A stretch of DNA of 12,636 bases from Rhodoferax sp. (GTDB lineage Bacteria > Pseudomonadota > Gammaproteobacteria > Burkholderiales > Burkholderiaceae), in assembly GCA_028292075.1 (NCBI GenBank), contig JAQGNA010000289.1:1-12636 (forward strand). The letters run 5' to 3'. This document shows positions 7,018 through 12,636 of this stretch, in pieces. A program made the translations under genes and the position numbers. Under the pieces are notes generated by a model, which did no database searches, was not told the DNA's origin, and saw nothing but the letters and a program-made list of their open reading frames with translations. The first letter of the stretch is position 1. Each line of letters opens with the position of its first letter.

Positions 7018-7814
7018 GCCGCACCGTGCCGCTTGCGCAGCACCACCACGTGGTGCAGCCCGAGCCAGCGCCGCACCGGCGCCAAGCACCATTGGGCGCA
7101 GCCGACGGCCGGGCTCATGAAGTCAGGCAGCAACTGGCGGAAGTTGAGGCCGCCCGAGAGCAGGTACTTCATGTAGTTGCCCACTGGCGCCTGATGCACG
7201 ATCTCCAGCAGCGGGTGCCGACGCTGGAACTCGGCCCGGTCGCGTTCGAACACGATGTAGCTCAGGGCCTGGTTGGCGCCATTCATGGGGCCGGTCACCG
7301 GCGTCCGCCATTCCAGCGCATCCTTGTCGAAGCCCTCGGTGCGGAACAGTCGCTTGAACAGGAAGGAAGCGGCCGGGCCGTGGTAAGGCTCCAGCAGCAC
7401 AGCACCGCCGCCCGGGACCAGCACCCGCTCCAGCTCTGAAAAAAAGGCGTCCGGATCAGGGAAGTGGTGAAAGCAGTTCTGCGCGAAGAAGACGCGCACC
7501 GAGCGATCCGGCAGGTCCATGGCCTGCGCGTTCAGCACCCGGTCCAGGGCCGGGCCGGGCACGACGTCGGTCGAGATCACGTCTGGATATGTGTCGCGCA
7601 TCGGCGCCACGCCGGCGCCGAGTTCGATCCGGGTGCCCGCGCCCGACAGGTAGCGGCGATCGAGCCGGTCGAACAGCCGGTGAAACTCCTGGAACACTTC
7701 GCGCAGCATGCGCTTGCGCGCCAGCATGCGCGCATGTTGGGTGAGGCGGTCGGCGCCGTCCACGTCCACTTCGCGCACCGTGGGGTCGCGCAGCCAATCG
7801 AGCAACAGTCTCAT
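7014..7814 (-). CDS. SAM-dependent methyltransferase, class I
   Basis: A 266-residue protein with a Methyltransf_11-like core: the SAM-binding loop IELGAGVAP (63-71), STDVVPG (81-87) at the second strand, AQNCFHHFPDPDAFFSELER (111-130) and the post-IV LVPGGGAVLLEPYHG (132-146). The N-terminal about 55 residues are charged and helical. The C-terminal third includes LSGGLNFRQLLPDF and a hydrophobic WCLAPVRRWLGLHHVVVLR end that could touch the membrane. The methyl acceptor is not identifiable; a sugar hydroxyl or a lipid-linked sugar is plausible from context. Start ATG 7814 overlaps the GT2 stop (ATGA) and has GGGAAAG upstream. It lies between the polyprenyl-P GT2 and GtrA-1, with 4-bp overlaps on both sides, so its synthesis is probably coupled to both. 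Confidence 0.92.
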   Translation of the reverse strand: MRLLLDWLRDPTVREVDVDGADRLTQHARMLARKRMLREVFQEFHRLFDRLDRRYLSGAGTRIELGAGVAPMRDTYPDVISTDVVPGPALDRVLNAQAMDLPDRSVRVFFAQNCFHHFPDPDAFFSELERVLVPGGGAVLLEPYHGPAASFLFKRLFRTEGFDKDALEWRTPVTGPMNGANQALSYIVFERDRAEFQRRHPLLEIVHQAPVGNYMKYLLSGGLNFRQLLPDFMSPAVGCAQWCLAPVRRWLGLHHVVVLRKRHGAA

Positions 7815-8914
7815 GTTTTTGGCTTTCCCGCGCGGCGCCGCAGGTGGCGCACGCGACGCGGCACTGAGGCGATGTCCTGCCCGAGGAAGGCCAGCACTAG
7901 CTGCACGCCCATCAGCACCGGCAGGGCGGCGAGCATCACGGTGCCGGCGGCGGTCGGTACGCCGGCGCGGGCCGATTCCAACCAGTTCCAGCCGCCGAAC
8001 AGCACGCCGAACAGCAGCAGCACCAGCCCCAAAGGCAGTTCGATAGAGGCCAGCGACATGTCGCGCAGATAGTAGTTGTAGAAAATCCGCTTGCAGAAGT
8101 TGCGCGCGTGCTTGACCAGGAAGTCGACGACGACGCGCGAGATCTTCAGGTGGCTCGTTTCGTCGGCGTAGCGCGCCTGCATGGGCACGTCGACCACGAC
8201 GGCGCGCGCGATGTTGAGCCGGAACAGGATGTCGGTTTCGAAGAAGTAGCGCTTGCTAATCTTGGCCAGCGGCAGTTGCCGCACCAGGTCGGCATGAATC
8301 GCGGTGTAGCCGTTGGTGGGATCGAACAGATCCCAGTAACCGGTGGACAGCTTGGCCATCAGCGACAACACGGCGTTGCCGAACACCCGCACCCGCGGCA
8401 TGCCACGCAGCTGCTCGAGGTCGTAGAAGCGGTTGCCCTTGGTGTAGTCGGCCTCGCCGAGCAGGATCGGCTCGACGAAGCTGTCGATCAGTTCCGGGTC
8501 CATCTGGCCGTCGCCGTCGACCTTCACGATCACGTCGGCGCCGTCGGCCGCCGCCTGCGTGTAGCCCGCCATCACGGCGCCGCCGACGCCCTGGTTCTCG
8601 GCGTTGTAAAGCACGCGCACCCGTGGGTCGCTCCCTTCGCGTTCCACCAGCCGGCCGGAGCCGTCGGGGCAAGCGTCGTCAACCACGTAGATGCGCCAGA
8701 CGTGCGGGGGCACCGCGGCGATCACGCCCAGCACATGGCGCGTCACGCGGAACGAGGGGATCACCACCGCAATGCGTGGCGCCGCTTCCGCCGCGGCCGC
8801 CGGGGCGCCGCGGCCGCTGCCGACGGTGGTCGAAGAGAGAAGTTCTGCCGTGTCTGGCACCGGATGACTCTGTGAAGGACTGCGGGTGAGAAGGACGCCG
8901 GAATGGATTGCCAT
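7811..8914 (-). CDS. Polyprenyl-phosphate glycosyltransferase, GT2 (DPM1/GtrB-like)
   Basis: This 367-residue enzyme would move a sugar from a nucleotide sugar to undecaprenyl phosphate on the cytoplasmic face. The catalytic domain begins IAVVIPSFRV (48-57) and contains YVVDDACPDGS (76-86), NQGVGGAVMAGY (107-118) and the metal-binding VDGDGQMDPELI (132-143; D133/D135). DPTNGYTAIH (198-207) and KRYFFETDILFRLN (221-234) are typical of this branch. Two C-terminal membrane helices follow (about 290-308 and 323-345) and a basic tail. The first about 47 residues are low-complexity Ser/Ala-rich and not part of the fold, so a later start is possible, though no better ribosome site is obvious. ATG 8914 is used. 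It is the first gene after a 104-bp gap and is overlapped by the next methyltransferase. The sugar transferred is unknown. Confidence 0.93.
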   Translation of the reverse strand: MAIHSGVLLTRSPSQSHPVPDTAELLSSTTVGSGRGAPAAAAEAAPRIAVVIPSFRVTRHVLGVIAAVPPHVWRIYVVDDACPDGSGRLVEREGSDPRVRVLYNAENQGVGGAVMAGYTQAAADGADVIVKVDGDGQMDPELIDSFVEPILLGEADYTKGNRFYDLEQLRGMPRVRVFGNAVLSLMAKLSTGYWDLFDPTNGYTAIHADLVRQLPLAKISKRYFFETDILFRLNIARAVVVDVPMQARYADETSHLKISRVVVDFLVKHARNFCKRIFYNYYLRDMSLASIELPLGLVLLLFGVLFGGWNWLESARAGVPTAAGTVMLAALPVLMGVQLVLAFLGQDIASVPRRVRHLRRRAGKPKT

Positions 8915-8943
8915 CTTAACGGGAGGCCTGACAAGGACGAAAC

Positions 8944-8970
8944 GTTGAGCGCTCCCACAGCGCCCTCAAC
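8944..8970 (-). other. Hairpin in the only sizeable gap of the array
   Basis: An inverted repeat with 6-bp and 4-bp stems (GTTGAG and CGCT arms), a 2-nt GG bulge and a 5-nt loop lies in the 104-bp gap 8915-9018. On the minus strand it is followed by a weakly T-rich stretch (GTTTCGTCCTT), not a proper U run. It could be a weak terminator or attenuator, a processing site, or chance. It marks the boundary between the two gene sets, and a promoter for the downstream set may also lie here, but no clear -35/-10 was seen. Confidence 0.35.
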
Positions 8971-9018
8971 TGCTTCCACGCCAACGTGCGGGGTGTGGCG
9001 GTGTGCGGGTGCCGACTG

Positions 9019-9822
9019 CTACGGCTGAGTGAAGTCCATGGCGTCGGCGTTGCCAGGAGTATGCCGCTTGCAAGCGGTGCAGAAGTAGCCCAGGGGGTCC
9101 TCGCGCCCTCCCAGTTTGAAAGCGAGTGACACGTGCGCAATGGCAAGCATCAAGCCTGCGAAGGCGCCGAACAACAAGCCGAAAGGCAGCGTCACCAGGA
9201 AATTTCTCGGTGCGACGGCTTTCAGCAGCCGAATGGCCAGCACCACGAGCTTGTTGGCAATCACCGCGATGTCATCGCCACGCTCCTCCACCGTGATGTC
9301 CGTGAATCCATGCGTCGCCAGCATCAACTGCAGCCGCTCCCGAGTGAACCGGTGAAAGTCGAACGGAATGTGGTGGCGGCGCGCCGACCAGGGCACCGTC
9401 AGCAGCAGCGGCGCACCAGCCTTGAGGACGCGGGCAATCTCCGCCATCAGCGCGTCCGGATCGCGCGCGTGCTCCAGCACTTCCACGCAGAGCGCGGCAT
9501 CGAAAGCCTGCGACGGGAATGGAATGGTCTGTCCGTCGTAGTAGGTAATGTCCTGGCCGCCCGTCATGCCGAAGTCACCCGCGTTCGCCACGTCGAGTCC
9601 CATGTACCGGCAGTGCGCTGGCAACCAGCCGCGCCACGGGGCCTGGCCGGCGCCGACATCGAGCACGGTACCCGGGGGGAGCTTCGCGAGCGCGGGGCGC
9701 AGCGCCTTGACGATCGTCGCCAACTGCAGGTCCACCGCGCAGCGCAGTGCGAATCTCCACGGAGAGGCGCCGGGGACGGTGACGGGTACGGGCTTGAAGC
9801 CTTCGGTTTCCGCGCGGTTCAT
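9019..9822 (-). CDS. SAM-dependent methyltransferase with C-terminal membrane segment
   Basis: A 267-residue methyltransferase. The SAM-binding loop is LDVGAGQAPWRG (54-65), followed by YMGLDVANAG (73-82), FDAALCVEVLEHARDPDAL (107-125) and LKAGAPLLLTVPW (133-145). RHHIPFDFHRFTRERL (149-164) is typical of Methyltransf_11 proteins in glycan clusters. Residues 208-235 form one long hydrophobic segment, followed by CTAC (248-251) and a short polar tail, so the catalytic domain probably faces the cytoplasm while tethered to the inner membrane. That fits a lipid-linked or nascent glycan acceptor, but the acceptor is not identified. Start ATG 9822 overlaps the GtrA-2 stop as ATGA; the frame open upstream to 10260 is a shadow of GtrA-2. 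It is the last gene before the 104-bp gap. Confidence 0.93.
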   Translation of the reverse strand: MNRAETEGFKPVPVTVPGASPWRFALRCAVDLQLATIVKALRPALAKLPPGTVLDVGAGQAPWRGWLPAHCRYMGLDVANAGDFGMTGGQDITYYDGQTIPFPSQAFDAALCVEVLEHARDPDALMAEIARVLKAGAPLLLTVPWSARRHHIPFDFHRFTRERLQLMLATHGFTDITVEERGDDIAVIANKLVVLAIRLLKAVAPRNFLVTLPFGLLFGAFAGLMLAIAHVSLAFKLGGREDPLGYFCTACKRHTPGNADAMDFTQP

Positions 9823-10217
9823 GCTGCTTGATCCCCAGTGAATACCAGGAAGCGCATCATGAGATACGACATGACTGCCAGGGGAATCGTAACAAGTGCC
9901 TGGGCCTGGATCACGCCCAGGGCCTTGCGCGACAGCAGCTCGATGAGTCCGAGATTGACCAGGTAAACGACGGCATAGCTGAGGACGAACTTCGGGAAGT
10001 TGCGCCAGGACAGCTGCCGGAACGCATAGCCTCCGATGGTCACGTAATTGAACACCAGACCTGCGAGGACGCCCGCCAGGATCGCCCCCCAGACCGGCAC
10101 GCCCGCGAGGATGGCGGCGGAATAGACGACAAACCCGAACACAGTGTTGGCGGCTCCCGCCAGCACGAAGCGGGCGGCCGTATGCCGTCCGAAGAAATGC
10201 CGCAGCCTCTCGATCAC
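9819..10217 (-). CDS. GtrA-family small membrane protein (GtrA-2)
   Basis: A 132-residue protein with about four membrane helices (roughly 16-36, 41-62, 76-96 and 105-125). The first helix carries RFVLAGAANTVFGFVVY (16-32), the usual GtrA opening with its N-T-x-x-x-F/Y pattern. FNYVTIGGYAFR (56-67) and YLMMRFLVF (118-126) are the repeated aromatic-basic helix ends of the family. It is thought to act with a polyprenyl-phosphate-sugar synthase; the fused GT2 two genes upstream is the natural partner. Start is GTG 10217, overlapping the preceding methyltransferase stop as GTGA; the stop overlaps the next ATG as ATGA. It differs clearly from GtrA-1 in sequence, so the two are not a recent duplication. 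Confidence 0.88.
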   Translation of the reverse strand: MIERLRHFFGRHTAARFVLAGAANTVFGFVVYSAAILAGVPVWGAILAGVLAGLVFNYVTIGGYAFRQLSWRNFPKFVLSYAVVYLVNLGLIELLSRKALGVIQAQALVTIPLAVMSYLMMRFLVFTGDQAA

Positions 10218-11146
10218 TGGTTGCTACCCGCGGCCGCGCCTGGCTTGCGGCCGGCGGCAATGAGATTGCCGACGTTGGCTGAAAGCTTCCACCGCGCGAA
10301 CCCGGTCTTGCGCACCACCAAGTCTCCCGCGCGCTTGAGGACTGCTGGCACCGGCGTCAAGCGCATCCAGTACCGAAGCGAATAGCGGTTGCGGAACGCA
10401 TGCACGTGGAACTGCTCGTAGCCGACCGCCTGGAACAGCTTGCGCAGGCTGTCCCTGGAGAACAACTGCAGGTGCTCGATGTCGATGATCGGCGACCGGC
10501 GGCCGAGCAACCGGTTGACAGGCGCGCGGTAGTCGTGGGTGACTGTGACGAACGCGCCCCCCGGGCGCAACAGGCTGAACGCGGCGCGTGCAACCGCATC
10601 GGGTTCGCGGACGTGTTCCATCGTCATGAAGCAGCAGATCAGGTCAAAGGATTCCGGGGCGAAGTCCGCCGCGTCGAACATGCCCGGGCGAATCCACGCC
10701 TGGCGGTGCGGTGGTGCCGCTGCGATGGCGGCGGTAGATGGTTCGACCCCCACGAGCTCCGTGAAGCCCTCCCGTTGCAAGTGTTCGAGGAAGATGCCGG
10801 TCCCGGTGCCGATCTCCATCGCACGCTGGCGGGAGCCGAGGCCGGCCAGCAGCGGCCGGATGGCCCGAATGTAGGCGGCGGCGGCGTCGTTCGCTTCCTC
10901 GGAGCTGTCGTAGCTGGCGGTGTGGTAGGCCCGCGCGAGTTCGTCCGCGCCAGGCGGCTCGTCGGCGTACACCAGGTCGCAGGTGGGGCATTGCACCAGC
11001 CTGTGGCACATGAACTCGGGCACCTTGCGCGAGGCGAAGCTGAACTCGGACAGCCGCGACCGGTCCAGGTTCTCTTCCAGGAACAGGCGGGCTTGCGCCG
11101 AAGGGGTGGCGCACACAGGACAGGAGCGCGCAGTGGCTTTCTGCAT
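10214..11146 (-). CDS. SAM-dependent methyltransferase with N-terminal zinc-ribbon-like cysteines
   Basis: A 310-residue protein. The N-terminal domain has two CxxC pairs, CPVC (9-12) and CPTC (53-56), spaced as in the zinc-ribbon of Methyltransf_11/13-type sugar and lipid methyltransferases. The SAM site is MEIGTGTGIFL (110-120), with LVGVEPS (131-137) at strand two, FDLICCFMTMEHVREPDAV (167-185) and LLRPGGAFVTVTHD (192-205). The segment IIDIEHLQLFSRDSLRKLF (220-238) is the acceptor-side motif common in this group. Its substrate cannot be named from sequence; a nucleotide sugar or glycan hydroxyl is the usual choice. The ATG at 11146 begins 2 nt after the stop of the fused SDR-GT2, with AAGG 10 nt upstream. 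Its stop overlaps the GtrA-2 GTG. No signal peptide or membrane helix is seen. Confidence 0.92.
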   Translation of the reverse strand: MQKATARSCPVCATPSAQARLFLEENLDRSRLSEFSFASRKVPEFMCHRLVQCPTCDLVYADEPPGADELARAYHTASYDSSEEANDAAAAYIRAIRPLLAGLGSRQRAMEIGTGTGIFLEHLQREGFTELVGVEPSTAAIAAAPPHRQAWIRPGMFDAADFAPESFDLICCFMTMEHVREPDAVARAAFSLLRPGGAFVTVTHDYRAPVNRLLGRRSPIIDIEHLQLFSRDSLRKLFQAVGYEQFHVHAFRNRYSLRYWMRLTPVPAVLKRAGDLVVRKTGFARWKLSANVGNLIAAGRKPGAAAGSNQ

Positions 11147-11148
11147 GC

Positions 11149-12636
11149 TCAGTAGGCCTTGCCATCCGGCAGGAGGTCCGTGGACTTGCCGTTGCGGATC
11201 AGTGCGGCCCGAATCAGGCGTGGGCGCCCCTTGACCTCGGCCATGATTTTTGCGATGTACTCGCCGACCAGGCCGATGGCGAACAGGTTAAGCGAGCCGA
11301 ACAGCAGGATCAGGATCAAAAGGGTGGTCACGCCGCGCGGCGCGATGTCCGGGAAGAACAGGCGCAGCAATGCGGCTACGACCGCCACGAAGATTGAGAC
11401 CCCCAGCAGCACCACCCCCAAGCTGGTCAGCATGGTCAGCGGCGCGTTGCTGAAGGAGAAGATGCCCTTCTTGGCCCAGTCGACATTCTTCAGGAAGCTG
11501 TTGGTGGTGACACCGAACATCCGTTCCGGGCGGATGTAGTCGACACCTGTCTGGCGAAAGCCCACATACGCCCGCAGCCCGCGCACGAACAAGTCGCGTT
11601 CGGGGCAGTTCAGCAGCCAGCCCACGACGCGCCGGTCGATCAACGAAAAGTCGCCGGCATCGAGCGGGATCTTCACGTAGCTGAAAAGCGCAAAAAGGCG
11701 GTAGAACGCCTTGTACATCAGTCCCCAGTACCAGGGCATGTCGCGCTTGATCCGGCGTCCGAAGACGACGTCCGAGCCCTCTTCCCACCTGGAATAGAAC
11801 TGCTCGATCAGCTCCGGGGGGTCCTGGAGGTCACCGTCCAGCAGGACCACCGCATTCTTCGTTGACAGCTCCATGCCACTGCGAAACGCCATTTGCGAGC
11901 CGAAGTTGCGCGAATGGGTTATGCCCAGCACGCGCGGATCGCGCTCGCTGATCTCGCGGATCACATGCGCGCTGTTGTCGGGGCTGCCGTCGTTGACGAA
12001 GATGATCTCGTAGTCGATACCCAGCTTGCGGAAGGTGTCCGTCAGGCGCTGGTGCATCACCGGAATCGCCGGTTCGTCCTTGTAGCAGGCGATGATGGCC
12101 GACACGCTGCGCTTGCGATTGCCGCCGCTCTTCTTCGTGAGCGTGGTCATCTCCGCATCGGACAGGCTGGCCACCCAGTCCGCCGTGGCACGCAGGCCTT
12201 CGCGCAGGCTCACCTGCGCATGCCAGCCGAGTTGCTCCTGGGCTTTGCGCGGGCAGGCGTACCACTCGGCCAGGTCCCAAGCACGACCTTCCATGGTGCC
12301 GAAGCGCGGCGCTTCGGCGACCGCGAATTCCTCTCCGACCACGCTGGCAAGTTCCTCGATCGTGGTCTTGCTGCCGGTGCCGATGTTGAAGTGCTCGCCG
12401 TAGAAAGAGGGATTCATCTTGGCCGCGGCCAGGATGAAGGCGGCACAGACGTCGTCGACGTGCACGAAATCGCGCGAGGTGCGGGGGTCGACGAATGGCG
12501 GCAGCGTGCCCTGCAGCGCCTTGCGCAGCACGTTGGGGATCAGGCGGGAGGTGTCCTCCAGCGGGCCGTAGACCGAATACAGGCGCAGGTTCACGCAGGG
12601 GAATGCATTGTGCTTGCCGACGAACGACAGGTAGTT
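11149..12636 (-). CDS. Fusion of an SDR epimerase C-terminal part and a polyprenyl-phosphate GT2 (5' end off window)
   Basis: The frame is open to the window edge; 495 residues are visible and the N-terminus is missing. Visible residues 1-155 are the C-terminal half of an extended SDR nucleotide-sugar epimerase/dehydratase: NLRLYSVYGPLED (16-28), DFVHVDDVCAAF (56-67) and FNIGTGSKTTIEEL (83-96). After a short Lys/Ser-rich linker (about 160-178) a complete GT2 follows: VSAIIACYKDE (178-188), IIFVNDGSPDNS (211-222), RNFGSQMAFRSGM (243-255), DGDLQDPPE (267-275), DAGDFSLIDRRVV (326-338), and two C-terminal membrane helices (about 405-424 and 436-460), as in ArnC/GtrB enzymes. No stop lies between the halves. 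An internal ATG at 12150 has GCGGAG directly adjacent, too close to be a good ribosome site. The protein may make a sugar and load it onto polyprenyl phosphate. Confidence 0.9.
   Translation of the reverse strand, partial: NYLSFVGKHNAFPCVNLRLYSVYGPLEDTSRLIPNVLRKALQGTLPPFVDPRTSRDFVHVDDVCAAFILAAAKMNPSFYGEHFNIGTGSKTTIEELASVVGEEFAVAEAPRFGTMEGRAWDLAEWYACPRKAQEQLGWHAQVSLREGLRATADWVASLSDAEMTTLTKKSGGNRKRSVSAIIACYKDEPAIPVMHQRLTDTFRKLGIDYEIIFVNDGSPDNSAHVIREISERDPRVLGITHSRNFGSQMAFRSGMELSTKNAVVLLDGDLQDPPELIEQFYSRWEEGSDVVFGRRIKRDMPWYWGLMYKAFYRLFALFSYVKIPLDAGDFSLIDRRVVGWLLNCPERDLFVRGLRAYVGFRQTGVDYIRPERMFGVTTNSFLKNVDWAKKGIFSFSNAPLTMLTSLGVVLLGVSIFVAVVAALLRLFFPDIAPRGVTTLLILILLFGSLNLFAIGLVGEYIAKIMAEVKGRPRLIRAALIRNGKSTDLLPDGKAY

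Noticed and set aside
9822..10260. N-terminal extension of the 9019-9822 methyltransferase
   Set aside because: It is the GtrA-2 gene read in another frame; the ATG at 9822 with ATGA overlap fits the family start.
1..12636. CRISPR array, tRNA, rRNA, insertion sequence or phage genes
   Set aside because: No repeat-spacer pattern, cloverleaf, transposase motif or terminal inverted repeats noticed on reading both strands.

Overview
The window is GC-rich, densely coded bacterial DNA carrying part of a cell-surface polysaccharide (O-antigen or exopolysaccharide-like) cluster. GC-rich codons, frequent GTG/TTG starts and tight 4-bp gene overlaps fit a high-GC proteobacterium. The style of the proteins makes a member of the Burkholderiales or Xanthomonadales a reasonable guess, but no marker in the window fixes the taxon.

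Layout. (a) 1-328, minus: the 5' end of a WecA/MraY-like polyprenyl-phosphate sugar-1-phosphate transferase, cut by the window edge. (b) 329-743: a 415-bp non-coding divergent region ending in a G9 tract. (c) 744-1583, plus: a rhamnosyltransferase-like GT2, the only plus-strand gene. (d) 1580-12636, minus: a ten-gene unidirectional array, read from right to left. The order is an SDR epimerase-GT2 fusion (5' end off the window), a zinc-ribbon methyltransferase, GtrA-2, a membrane-tailed methyltransferase, a 104-bp gap with a hairpin, a polyprenyl-phosphate-type GT2, a methyltransferase, GtrA-1, a long SDR, a GMC flavoprotein, UDP-GlcNAc 2-epimerase (WecB), and a GT-B glycosyltransferase. Seven of the nine junctions in the array are 4-bp start/stop overlaps or gaps of 2-11 bp around them, so the genes look translationally coupled. 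The array and the plus-strand GT2 meet tail to tail, sharing a CTAG in which both stop codons lie.

How the genes may work together. Two sets each pair a GtrB/DPM1-like GT2 (which makes polyprenyl-phosphate-sugar) with a GtrA-like small membrane protein (thought to help flip or present that lipid-linked sugar), with methyltransferases between them. The second set continues directly into an SDR and a GMC flavoprotein. An oxidase plus a reductase beside GtrA and a polyprenyl-P-sugar synthase recalls the mycobacterial DprE1/DprE2/Rv3789 arrangement, where a lipid-linked sugar is epimerised by oxidation and then reduction. That parallel is my inference and the most interesting idea in the window. 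WecB would supply UDP-ManNAc, and the GT4-like and GT2 enzymes would build the main chain. No polymerase, Wzx flippase, Wzm/Wzt transporter or GtrC-type large membrane transferase is seen here.
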